From: Ligula intestinalis
Taxonomy: Eukaryota; Platyhelminthes; Cestoda; Diphyllobothriidea; Diphyllobothriidae
NCBI GenBank assembly: GCA_036362985.1
Contig: JAYGXS010000003.1
Span: 80,800,403 to 80,864,402, forward strand
Reading direction: 5' to 3'
DNA length: 64,000 nucleotides
Part shown: positions 35,801 through 49,400 of the stretch, one piece after another
How the letters are laid out: every line of letters begins with the position of its first letter
Position numbering within the stretch: position 1 is the first letter of the stretch
Position numbers and translations under genes: made by a program
The notes under the pieces: generated by a model
The model's input: only the letters and a program-made list of their open reading frames with translations
Told to the model about the DNA's origin: nothing
Database searches by the model: none

Positions 35801-38800
35801 ATCTTCGTAATGTTTTTCGATTCACATGTATGAGAATACATACCGTCATCGAGTCCCCTCCCACTTGAGCGAAATCTTCGTCATCCAGTGGCCTTGGTGC
35901 ACTCTGATTGGCTACCTCAAGGCCGAGAACCTTTGCAAATACCGCGCGCGCCTTCTCCCGATCGTTTGAGAGTCGCACCGGCGGTTCACTCTCATTCAAC
36001 TTTTGCGGTTTGGCCACTGCCGCGGATGCCGGCAGGCTGTACATACCTGCCAGATAATTTTCTTTGAGTTTGACCTTGTCGATCTTCCCGCTGATTGACT
36101 TAGTGGGGAACGCGTCGACCTGCAAGAGAGGAAAAATTGTCTGAGCAGATTTGAATTGGAACCAACAGGATGAGTATGAGGTGTCCGTCATTTGTCCCAT
36201 CGGAGCATCTGCCGGTCGTTGTTTTGTGTTTGACAGGGACTGTCATGAGTGTGACTCGTTTGCCGCTCTGATTACTTGTCGCTTGCAAAATAACAGTTAA
36301 TATCGATTTTCAAAAGCAATAGTTTTTTGGAAAAGTGGCTTAAATAATATCGGTTTCATAAAAGTTGGCTGACAGGGACATATACTGTTAATATTGATTC
36401 TAATATGGATATAATGTAATTTATTAGTCAAAATTAATAAATTTTAACGTAATATAATTATCGGTAGGACAGATGAGCGAGGCACTTAATGGAATCTGTG
36501 GAAATCTCAAGTTTTTTTTATTACTCCAATTACGTGCCGAAACTGGCGCGCAATTTGAAATATGCAAATTAGGGAGGTACGAGCGGTTGGAAAACAGGAA
36601 CATCAAGGTTATTGTTTAAAGGACGTCGGATTGGACAACACGGCCTGCAGAAGGTAAGCTTAATCTTAATAATAACTTATCAATTTTTCTAAATTGTTAT
36701 CCACCCTTATTATTTAACTCAACCCTGGCCCTAAATCTAACCTTTATTTATCCTTTAAGCATTTGATTAAGTTCAGCCAGAAACGTTATCCTAATATAGT
36801 ATCCCTACCTAATTCTAATCAGTGGGCATATTATGGTAATAAAAACTAAAGACGTAGATATCAGACAACTGTCCTAAATTGCCTCACATGAAGTTCATTT
36901 TCAGTGCATTCTAGCCGGCTGCATTAAATATTTTAGTGATAAGATTATCGTTCCTACTTAAGGCTGAATGATGCATCTGAAGTGACTGCATAGGGCTGTC
37001 ACTTCCGGTCCGATGCTACGCATGCGGTCACGTGATTGCAAGTCTCACTCGCTTCTGAAACAGTCAATCAAAGGTGCCGAAAGCTGCGTCAACGATCAAC
37101 CTCTTGCCTCTCGCGGCTGTTAGCATGTGCGTAACTTTAGGGCGACCCAATACGTCTAGCGAATCAACTTCAAAGCTGACTCATGCAAAGACCGCTCTTG
37201 GACGCTGTGATGACTGCGGACGGACTTTCACTCATCTGACATTAAACTCCCTCCAACCTTTTCTCCACTACTTCTGTACAGAATTAACTATTCCTTACAT
37301 CGGCGTTACCTTTCTTCTCTTCTCACACGAACCGAGCAAGAGTTTTCCCTATTAACTTAAAACAATGCGGTACATCCATAAGCACAATGAATATAAGTCA
37401 AGGAATTTGAAAGGTTGGTTTGAACTGACACCTCCTTGCTGAATTTCAGTGGCAGTGTTTTGTAGTCAAGGGTTGCAAATGTCTTGGTCAATGTCTTGAT
37501 TTTTCCTAGCCAAGTAATGGTAGGCCTACCTGCACAATTTTGACGTTCAAAAAAGAGGACAGGTTTCCACCAATCAGCTTTGCAAGATCCAAACTTGTAA
37601 AACTTTCGCCATCCACCGCTGTTGTTGAACTGCCATCTTTTCGCGTGAAGAAGCACACAAGTTGCGCTTTTCGATGCACGTTCTCGATCAGCAGTGTGAC
37701 CGTGGCCCGCAGAGAAGCGAATCGTCGATGCTGTGAGTTGGCATTATTATTCACATCATCAATTACGCCCATTAGGAAGTTGTCTATGGCGGTGAGGTTG
37801 CATTTGACCCCGTTCACCTTTACCGTGTCGTCACAACGTCCACACACGTAAAGTTGACCATTTTTAGGCGACACGAAACCAATGTCACCAGTTCGGAAAA
37901 GGACTTGGAAGCCTGATTTTGAGGCAAAGGCGTTAGGTAAAGTGGGAGTAGTCACAGCCTGTCCCGGGAGCGCTTGGGTGGATCTGAAAAATAAGCAAAG
38001 ATTAACATGCGTAACGCGCTTATGGCACAAGAACGCTCACAAATCAATCACGGGACTCGTTCGTCTCATTTTGGTCTTGGGGCTCACTCCCGTTCCTCGC
38101 CAGCAGTAATACAGCAGTCATACGCAGATGAAAATTGCGCCGCATACTGGAACGCCGACCTAGGACTCAACAGATAGCCACCGCCTGTTTCGTTGACTTC
38201 AAGACTGCCTTTGATTCCATCAACAGACAAGCCTCGTGGCAAACATTGCTTGCTGATGGTCTCCCAATAAAGTTGCTCAAACTGATCAAAGCCTACTGTA
38301 GCACAATATCAGCCCAATTAGCAGCTCTTGGTGAAGGATCAGATTCTTACCTACTGACATCTGGAGTTCTACAAGGATGCCCTATTTCCCCAATCCTCTT
38401 CCACTTCTTGATAGGCTGGGTGATGCTTGTAATAGTGCATGTAGAATGAGCCCTTAATCCAGAGTTCCTGATCAAGCGTATACCGACGACATTGTCGTAC
38501 TTGATAATACCTCTTAATAACTAGAGCCAACGCTAGACTTAATCTCCAGCTTAACTTCAACTGTTGGTCTGACGATCAGTGCATGCAAGACGAAGTTCCT
38601 GACTACGCATTTTGAAACAGCGTAACCAATGTTTATCAGTGATCAAACCAACGAAGAAGTAACTTGCTTCCGCTAGTTGGGTTTTAATATATGAGCTAAC
38701 GGACAGACCAAAGAATAAACCAAGAACCAAATCGCGCAGGCTCTAAATGCACCTAGGCTACTAGCCAGCCCACGCTGGTCCCGCTCAGACATCAGCTTGC

Positions 38801-40412
38801 GTACTAAACTGCCACTATACAGAGAATCCATCATACAAGTGTTAGTATATGTCTGAGAAGGATGGTCAACTAGAAAGGCAGAAATTCTATCGCTCGAAGT
38901 CTTTGACCGTTGGTGTCTTGGACGCCTCTTAAGAGGCTCCTGACAGGAGCAGCATTTCCAAGGTTAAGCTACATCGCAGGTGTTTCAAACTTCCAAGCCA
39001 AGCGCCATACATCCAGCATAATCGATTAGAATGGTTTATCATGTCCTGCGCAAGCCACCGACGGACCTCTGCAGATTGGTCTTGAACCCCTCTCACAGTG
39101 CAAAATGGAGATACCGATATGGCTGAAGACTTGGCTTAACACTGTCGAGCAGGACGTCGAGTACATGGGTCTCGTACCCGTTTACGGTTTAAGACAATGG
39201 AAAAAGCACTGGGTTGACATCTTTTAGGAGCTCCCTTCCGATCGTCGCCAATGGGCCACCACTATTTGTGGCATCCATGAAGCCGATTCATCCAAAAACA
39301 GGACCTAATTGGATCACGTACAAGTTAAGTAAGTACAGATAAGCATTACCGACAAAGACGAGGGAGAATGTAACGGTCATTTTTGGCTCATTGGGCGTCA
39401 TCAGTCAGTCATATTCGACCACAGATGGTGCCATCGCCAAATGTGACATTAAAAGCGAAAAATAAAGCTCAAATAGAGGCCCGAAAAAATCGTGTGCGGT
39501 CTCAAGTATTGGAATAGTAAAATTTGGATGGATCTGCGATGATAACACTCATCGGAAATATAGAAGAAGGCCTCTCCTAGCAACACCTACTGAAGGAGTT
39601 TACTGACCTCATGATAATTAATCAAGAACATTTTCCCGTCTGAAGCGGTTTTAGCGACTAGCCGTTGAGAAGTTTTGGACATCAATTAAAGGAATAGTAG
39701 CAGAGAATGCAGATATGTCAATATATGACAGTTCAAAAATCACGAATGAGGAGACCCACCGTGTATCTTACAGTATCTTGCGGGGACGGTGACTTGCCCG
39801 TGAATTAATTTAAAATGAGAGTAAATTTGGGATGCGTCCGCTTGAACTTCCCCTCTCTCACCCGTCTAAGTCAAGGAGATAAGAGGCGGGGCGGCATGGT
39901 CGTTGGGAAAGTTATATATGCCATCTACGCGTGCCACACACACGATTGATCAGGCTTCCACAGAGAGGAAGGAAGAGCGGCTTTGATCCCACTTTTGTGA
40001 GTGCCATGGAGGCTGCTATAAAAAGGACCCAGTGCAGCCTGACCTGAAGAGATCGATTCATCCCGCCAGTTGTCCGGCCTCCAAGCCACGACTCTAAGCT
40101 CCTCGTGGTACTTTAGCAACTCGCGGAGTAGTCAACAGTCACGGCGGAAAAGTTCGTTAGTGGCTCGCACAATGTGAGCTTTCATTTATGCATCTCTTCA
40201 TATCCCCAAATGTCATTACCGCGTAATGCACGGTAATCCGGCTTCCATTTTGCTCCCACAACAGCCGTATACTCTGCGACACTCACAGAAAATAGAAAAC
40301 ACTCTTGACGCACGGGCTTCAGGTAGTAATCTTCTTATGTGACGACAAGATTGGTTGCAGGCCATGTAAATATGTATTGGTAAAGGCAGAGCTCCAGAAT
40401 GTGGGGTTGGGG

Positions 40413-40465
<53 letters not shown>

Positions 40466-43400
40466 ATACTACTACAGAACATACAGTTCCTATTCAACGG
40501 GCAGCTGTATCGACAGATCGACGGCGTAGCTATGGGCAGTCAATTAGGACCAGTCCTAGCAGATATTTTCAGGTCAAACCTTGACAGAAAACTGGTCAAA
40601 CACATAGAAAAGACTGCTTTTTATGGACGATACGTGGGTGACATTTTCGTCATAGTCAAAACTCCTAAGGAGGGAGAATTGCTTCTTAAAGCTATGAACG
40701 AGACACATGCAAAGATCAAATTTACGATCAAGCATGAGAAGCATGACACACTGGCTTTCTTAGACGTGCTTATCCGCAGGCGCGCAGATGGTTCCATTCA
40801 AAGGTCCATCTATCGGAAAACCACGTGGAAAGCACAATACATGCACTTTCTTAGTTTTGTTCCAATTCAGAGGAAATGAAACTTGGTGTTGCGCCTTTTC
40901 AAAAGGGCCGCTAGAATCTGTTACGCAGATACGATCGCCGAGGAGAGGATTTTTCTCAAGAATGTACTGCTTGGGAACGGTTATCCTGCGGAATTCATTG
41001 ATAAATATCAAAACCGCAGACATGAAATTACTCCTGAAATATCAGTAACAAAAAGCCGGTGAGCATTTTCCTCCCTTTCAAGGGTGATAATGTCTCCAAT
41101 GTGATAAAACGTAGGCTTCGAGGCATAATTGAAAGAACTTATTACACCGCTAAATTTTTGTACATAAGCACAACAACGACCATTCCAGTTCGACCGACTA
41201 AGGACCCTCTGCCTTTGCACGCCACTTCAAACTGTGTTTATGAGTTCACATGTAGTTGCGGATACAAATACATCGGGCGCACGCAAAGGCAGTTGGCAAT
41301 GCGGTCAGCTAAACACATGCCGAAGTGGTTGCTCAGGGCGGAGAATTAAGTACCCAAGAGTTCAATCACTAAGCTCTCAGTGGCCACTGGCCATGCAGTC
41401 GATCAGACAAATGCATCTAAGGTCGTACTTCGGGCGACGACCGGGCGTCTCCAACGTTTTGCGGAGACCGCTGCAATACGGAGAAGAAAGCCAGAACTCT
41501 GCAAGCAGCTGGACTATGTGATCAACCTCGCATTGCCGTGGTAACGATCGATAAAATCATTCCCGCGTACACCTCCTCGTCACCCTTAGAACTGACTGCT
41601 ACCCTGTCCCCTGTCCCAAACCCCCCCTTTTTTAACTACGCCCTGCAGGCTTTCATGAACTGCCATGTTGTGACAATTACCCCTCACCATGCACCCACAT
41701 CTATGACTAATCGTTTCTACTGCTTTCACCTATCATGTTTCAACCTTCGAGAATGACATTTAATTGGACAGTTTGCAGCTGATTGAGAGGTCACAAAATT
41801 TCATGGAGTCATTAAATCCTGCTCAACTCGTGATCTTCGCCTTGTTCAAATTTCTCCCGGGAAAACAATGTTTTATTCTTCTTCGTAGATTCGAATTTGA
41901 CCGAGTACTCGTTGTCGATCGTCGTGAGAGATGTGGTGCACGACCGATTGCTGGCTTTCGCAGCATTTAATTCACTCACAATTTTCCAATGATTCAACAT
42001 CGGACTATCGCTATGCTGACTTTTAATCTGCTCTCTACTCTTCGGAGGGACAGGAATGACATTAAAATTCGAAATTCTCGCCTTAAACGTCGTTTTCAGC
42101 ATACACCGGAACAGCGAATGAGTTCAGTTTTTGGAACTGGGAAGTAGTATCGTGGTAGATTAAGTAAATAGGTAAAATTCTTACTGCTGCGATCTTCAGA
42201 ACCGGTTCTGTAGGGCGAAGTCAAGTGGAAAGGATAGTGTATTCTCGTTTTCATCATTTCTTAAAGAAGAGGGTACAAGGAAGTGGACTGCGTTATATTT
42301 GGACTGACGTTTCAGAACCTCGCTTGCTTCCATTGCCAGAGTAACTTGGTGGTTGTTCCTGTTTGCCGGAACTGTTTCAGCCTCGCTGCATGCCTGTTAT
42401 TATATCTGTGCTCGGCGCAAGAACTTTGACCTGCTTGTTTGCTGCTGACTGTCTGTGAGATTGACCGCTGGGAGGCTCGTGTGGCCTGTGTCGCCTTCGC
42501 GGTTGTCTTAATTGTTGGCAAGTCAGTGCGCGTACTGGCCTGTACCTTGTCCACCGACGGTGAGTTAGCGTTCTACGCTAGTCACGTGGTTCCTGGCCGA
42601 CCTCTCCCCTATCTTCCTCTGATCTCAGCTGCCCTCCACGCTTGCGTCTGCTTCGCCATATTGTTGGCCTTTTTCGAGCCGTTTGCGTACCGCCTGGTAG
42701 GCAGATTGAAGGTCTATGGCTCTGTTAAGTGTGCTAGTCGAAGAACAACTTTCCAGCAGAAGTCCATTCATCTTGTCATTGGCTCGGCTATTGGCTCGCT
42801 CTTGTAATAGGCCGAGCCAATGAACAACCACCACGTTACTCTGACGATGGAAACAAGCGAGTGTCCGAAGCGTCAGTCCCAATATAACTCGGTCCATATC
42901 CTTGAACCTTCTTCTCCGTCTTCTTTGGGGAATGATGAAAACAATAAGATATCTGGACCTCAAATCTTTGCGCATATAGTGCATTCTATACAGCAAAAGT
43001 AGACAATAGGTGTCTGGAAGTTGACTGTCAGACAAATTGCCAATGCAAGCAAACAAGCGAAGAAGACGACTCGATCGCTGGGACAATGCTTTTATCCGGC
43101 TGACGTTTCGACATCCGTCGCGGATTCATCATCAGGGACATAGTCGGAGAGCAATAGCAGATAGATAGGAGATATCTGCTTTTGCTCTCTGATCATGTCT
43201 CTGATGACAAATCCGCAACGGATGTCGAAACGTCAGGCGACTAAAAGTACTGTTCCAGCGTTCGAGTCACCTTCTTGTAAGACGTATGCACGACCACTCG
43301 CTAAAAGCATTCGTTCAAAGTTTGTGAGCATGGCAATCAACAGAGGATATAAGAGCGAAGCTCGTGCGAAGTAGCCTTGAAAGTGACTGGCCAGACCGGG

Positions 43401-46400
43401 GTAGGCAGTCACTTGATAACAGCCGCGCGAAGCAAGCGTTCGCAGGGATTGGGGCTGTCTTAGAGGAAGACTGGGAAATGCAATCTTGTGACCTCATGCG
43501 TGGCTTGGGAGGCGAAATTCGCTACAGGGTCACTACAGTATCTTACGTTACAACTATCTTTTACAGCTAAATTCGGTATCGTGGCGGTTCAAAATGAAGA
43601 TCGTTGGTCGTCAAAAATATAATTTTGTTAGGGGGGAGGTTGGCAAAATTCGCGGCATCAGGGGGAGTCAAACGTACGCAGCAGAGAAGGCTTTTTACGT
43701 AGCCGACGCTCTACCGTTGAGCTACGAGGCTCACCATGAGCCAGGAATTTAATCACACCCACCTTACTGCTCATATGGAATCCACCATTACGGAACTGCA
43801 AGATGACTGCTCAGGCAGGATTTCCTAAGCAATCATCTAGAATCCACCAGAATGACTACTAAGCTCGCTTAATTGTTGGGGGTGGATGGGGGTGGGCGGC
43901 TGATTATCTGAATTAACTTTGGCTTTCGAGTGTAGTGATCGTTGTCTGCCTGATGCCTGGCCTTACTGTCGTGTCCTCAATCCGTCTAGACCTCAAGGTC
44001 GCGGCGGCCGCCAAACTTACTGGTACGTGAGACACAGGCCACCAACGTTGATTTCTACCCACGCTGTGTCAAACCGATCACAGACCGATGAAAGCTCTCT
44101 CTTCCTCTCTTTCTCTGTCTACTGGCCTGACCACTCTCAAACTGGCACTTGGGACCTGGATAATCCACTGGGTGGTCGTGTTCTCCCAAGTCAGACTTCT
44201 TCCATCTATCCTACATTCCTCTGTGTACACAATATAGTGTTCCTAACACTGGCCTTTCCAAAGATATTTCTCGACTAAGAAACCGTGGTGTGAAGGCCGC
44301 AGTTGCTTGGGTTTAACTCACTTAACCCCCTACGATAAGGGCTCAATTCATTCATTTTGTCCCCAGTTTGAGTATTTGCTGAGGCTAGATCTTAAAGCAA
44401 GGCATGGGCAGAAACCATCGGAACGCTACGCAGGGCACCAAACTCACATAATGTTGTATAAGTGGTTTTTTGAACTTCTGCGGGCACACTTTAATAAGCG
44501 ACGCAGATGTTTGAAAAGCAGATATATTTGGCTAAAGAGGTTTTATTATGGTGGATTTCAATTATGCTTATAGAGTTGCATCCCGTGAACCCATATAAAA
44601 GTGCAACTGGTGACCAGCTTGGAAAACATGGTTTGCATATAAATTCTCAATGTAAACAGACATTTACTTACCCAGGTTATGCTTTAAATAATTGTATACC
44701 TCTAGGTAGTTTTCACCATTCTGCATTTCCTCACATTATTTACACTTTGAGCGTTTCTACACATGCCAAGGTCAGTTGCCATTAAATAAAGCTTTATTTA
44801 AATCAGAGAACAAAAACTCCACAAGCGTGGTTAAATGGAAGGTGGCAGATTCAAATTCGGAAAAGTAGTCACATCTATCATGAGAACCATCAGCATTTCA
44901 AACGGACCAAAGACTTACTTTCCTGCTTCAGCGTAAATTTTGCCATGTTGCCTGACCCGAGGCACGCCGTCAACAGCACTGGTGTGCGGTGAGTCAACGA
45001 TCACGCGTTTCAACAGTAGCGCTAACGTATATTACATGCATTCGTCCGAATTGTGTGAGCATCCCCTGAACCCATAAATATGTGCTCATCTAATTGCCAG
45101 GGGAGAGGAGATGGCAGATTTGATTAAGTCACGGTTAAAATTCTCATTTTCAGAGTAAATACACATTTGATTACACAGGTTATGCTAAAAAGTGCTGTAT
45201 ATCTATAGATAGTTTTCAACATTCAGCACTTAAACATAATGTTTGCACTGCGAGCGGTCAGTTGCCATCGAATAAAGCACCCGTTATATCATAGAACAAC
45301 CACTCCAAGATGAAAGTCAAACGGAAAGTGATGGATTCGAATTCGGAAAATTGAAAATACCTGTCTCCAGAAATTTCAAAATTACAAACAGAGGGCAGAC
45401 TTACTTTACTGCTTCAGCGTAAACTTTGCCATCAGTGCATACCGCGGCACCTGACACGTAAACCTCCCCGGTTTCTCCTCGTGGAAGCACCCGCAGTTCT
45501 CCACATTCGTCATCTTCGTCTAAATAGCATTTAATGCATTAATAAAAATTGTCGGCCGTCTACCTGAGCGTCGCGTCAGAACGTAAACTTCGCAGTTTTG
45601 GATGGGCAGTCCAACGGGCAGAAAGAAGGTACCGTCAACTTCAGCTGAACTCTGTGTCTCACGACCGGCAAGCACTTCCTCCAGATTATCAAACACTGCC
45701 ACCGTCACATCACCGGCCACCTCAGTGCTGCCGTAGAGGTTGACCAGACGAAGTCTGCCCACCCCGCCGAATACGCGAAACACGTCGGTTGCCAGGCGCA
45801 CGGGCAATAACTGGCCACTCACAACCAGAACCTCCAGGCTGCAGAAGTGACCAATCAGATTGTGATCCATGCTGGCCTCGATTTGAACCAACCAGGACTT
45901 CAGCTGCTCCGGCACCACGGTGAGCTGCACAATGGCAAACTTTTGCACCAGATTTGCCAAGAGAGTAGCATCTGTGAACATCTGGACGGTGGAGAGATAA
46001 CCACGAGGAGAGACGGGAAGGAGGAGGGGCCGACCGGCCAGCAGAGCCCCGAAGACTTCTGTGAAGGCATCCACAAAGAGCCAAGAAGTTTTGGTCAGAC
46101 TGGGTCCTGTCAAATTGGCCAGGGGCGAGGCCAGGCTCCATTGCCAGGCAAGACGGTTCATAAGCTGACGGTTTCGCAGGGCAACGCCTTTTGGAGTGGG
46201 TGAGGTGCTGCCTGAGGTGAAGAGGACCAGAATGACGGGATCAGTAACCGTGGCGAAGAGTGGATGGCAGTCTTTTATTGCGTGGCAGTACGATTCATCT
46301 CTGAGGTTTTTCACGTACTGCCAACTGAACAGTTCGCTACTGTTGATCAACCTCGAAGGTTCAGTGCCCTGATTGGACAGGAATATGCTGCCATCTTCAG

Positions 46401-49400
46401 AGTCTTCCTCCACAATGCAGGCGATGGGGGCAAATTCCTGCAGTATTCGAGAAATTTGTTTTGGAGGGAAGTGACGATCGACTGGAGTGTAGGCTAGACG
46501 CAACTTCATGCAGGCCAGCTAAAATGAGAACGAAGTTTTTTGAAGTGTACCCTACATTCCGCTGTCTTAAAGTGATGAAAAGTTACCGAGGGCAAAGGTA
46601 GCCACCTTTTTAAAGAGATTCCACTTCAGAACATAAATTATCTGCCCTGCAAAATTCAGAACTTAGTCATGCCTCTCAAGCTAATGTGCAGCATATGAGC
46701 TCAGTCACTTAGTAAAGGTGCACAAGGGTTTTTGTTCCAGTTCCTCATTTGTAAACGGCAAATGTGTAAATATTTAAATCGAAATTATATCATCTCGAGA
46801 TTTCGTGACTGTCCCACCCCAAAGGCACTCTTTCATTTCACGTGATAGCTCGATATACGGTCATGCTTTTAGACGCTCTGATTAAATTCCATTTTCGCCT
46901 TAAACCCAAAATTACATTTTTTAGCTTTATTTGTTTGCAATCATACTTCAGAAATGCATCCACCTCTTCATGTTGCAAGCGATCCTGCAGAAACAGCAAC
47001 ATCAACAGCAGCAGCAAGAGCAGCAGCAACAGTTTGAAGCAGCTCAAATGAAAATGGTGGAAACAATGATGCAGAAGTTCAGCCTGCATTTTCCTGCTGC
47101 AGAGTCCTCTGGGAAACAGTCCTCGTCAGTAGATGCTGCTGCTGCCTCCATCACCGAGTTTCATCACGATCCCGACTTCGGTGTGACATTTGAGGCATGG
47201 TTTAAGCGTTGGGAAGACATTTTCCGTGTGGAATTTGCCAACACTGATGATGCATGGAAGGTGCGCCTGTTATTACGCAAACTGGGCACCAAGGAGCACG
47301 AGCGGTACGCGGATATAATTCTGCCGGAGAACCCTCGTGACTTCACTTTCGATGCAACTGTCAACCGTCTGTCGGAGATCTTCAATGAGAAGTCCTCCTT
47401 GTTCAGCATTCGATATCACTGTCTCAAACTGATCAAGAAAGAGTCAGATGATTTTCTTACACTCGCCAGTGTCGTCAACCACGAGTGTGAAAGGTTCAAG
47501 CTCAGAGAAATGACGAAAGATCAATTCAAGTGCCTGATCTATGTGTGCGCGTTGCAGTCACCTCGCGAGGCTGACATCAGGACCCGTCTGCTCTCAAAAA
47601 TTGAACAGGACCCCAAGTCAACCCTGCAGACGTTGACTGCCGAGTGTCAGCGGCTAAAGAATCTTCAACACGATTCTGCCATCGTAGAGCAATCTAGTTC
47701 TTCGCGTGTCTACTCTAGTGTTCATGCTGTTACCCACATGAAATCGATGTCCCCACATAAGCCACAGGCCTCCACATTCGAAAAACCATCAGCAGCTTGC
47801 GGGAGGTGTGGTGATTGGCATTTCCGTTGCTTCTGTCCATTCATGAAGCATGTTTGTCAGAAATGCAATAAGCAAGGACATAAGGAAGATCACTGCTGGG
47901 CAGGCCAACACCCCAAACCAAGGAACGGCCATTGGAAGAAAAGGGGTCCCAAACGCCCTTCATCTTATTCCAAGCTAAAGTGTAACTCAATTCTAGCCAC
48001 TTTCGACAGTGAAATTGAGGCCAGGAGGCAGTATCTTACGGTTGTCATCAACGGCAAACCAGTGCGCCTCCAGCTCGATACAGCCTCAGATATCAGTCTC
48101 ATCTCCCTGCGCACTTGGCAGATGATTGGACGGCCTCCGGTAATCACATCAAACAAAAAGGCCAGGAATGTTTCTGGGAAATTTCTCCAGCTCACAGGTG
48201 AGCTTGCATGTGACGTTTCCTTTGACGGGACTCAATTCAAGGGAACATGCTACCTCACCCAGCGTCCGAACCTCAACCTACTTGGTCTCGACTGGATCGA
48301 GAGGCTAGGTCTCCTCGCACTGCCACTTAACTCCATTTGCAATAGTGTACAGTCAACTTGGACGAGTCCCGCAGAATCTAATCAGCTGGCTTCGGAGATG
48401 ACATCGACTCTACAGCAGAAATTTGCTTCAGTTTTTCAAGACGGTCTTGGTTGCTGCAATAAGATGAAAGTCACTCTCCGACTTCAGCCAAACGCAAAAC
48501 CCGTCTTCAGACCAAAAAGACCAGTCCCTTATGTTGCACTTACTGATGTCGACCAGGAGCTTGAGCGTCTTCAGCAAGATGGTGTTCTTCAACCAGTCAA
48601 TTACTCTGCATGGGCTGCACCAATTGTGGCCGTCAAGAAAGCCACAGGTAAAGTCCGAATCTGTGTTGATTTCTCCACTGGTCTTAATGCTGCCCTGGAC
48701 ACGCATCAGTATCCCTTGCCCGTCCCGGAAGATCTTTTTGCTAAACTGAATGGTGGAACTTGCTTCGCGAAGTTGGATCTATCCGATGCATACCTCCAAA
48801 TCGAGGTGGACGAAGGCTCCCAGGAACTTCTAACCATTAACACCCATCGTGGTCTGTTCAGATTCACCCGTCTGCCATTCGGGGTTAAGACTGCTCCCGC
48901 CATTTTCCAGCAAACCATGGACACCATGCTGACTGGTACTGACGGAGCCGCTGCCTATTTGGATGACATCATCGTTACTGGTTCAAATCCAGATGAACTG
49001 TTGCAACGGCTGGAGACCGTGCTCAGCCGGATTCAGGACTATGGTTTCCGGCTACGTCTGGAAAAGTGCAATTTTTTCATGCCTTCTGTGAAATATCTCG
49101 GGTTCATAATCGACAAAGGTGGTCGTCGCCCTGATCCAGACAATATCGACGCCATCAACCAGATGCCACCACCAAAGGACCTTAATACCTTGCGCGCTTT
49201 CTTGGGTCTCATGATTCACTACAGTTCATTCCTTCCGGAAATGCACCGCCTTCGTCATCCGATGAATGAGCTACTCAGGAAAAATATACAGTGGTCTTGG
49301 TCGCGCGAATGTCAACAAGCGTTTGAAGAAGTGAAAACAATGTTGTGCTCCGACTTGCTGCTCACGCATTACAACCCTAATCTAGAGATCGTCGTTGCAG

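Noticed and set aside
40216..40584. Poly-Ser and poly-Thr frames
   Set aside because: Direct translations of the (CTA)n microsatellite.
42439..42807. 122-aa hydrophobic frame resembling a membrane protein
   Set aside because: It lies wholly in the loop of a foldback repeat, and the related element at 56 kb does not keep the frame.
43700..43730. tRNA gene on the minus strand
   Set aside because: Only the D arm is well formed; the T arm is broken and the copy belongs to the same SINE-like family.
44307..44785. Plus-strand frames over the tandem duplication
   Set aside because: They are not kept in the second unit of the duplication, and the region is intronic repeat.
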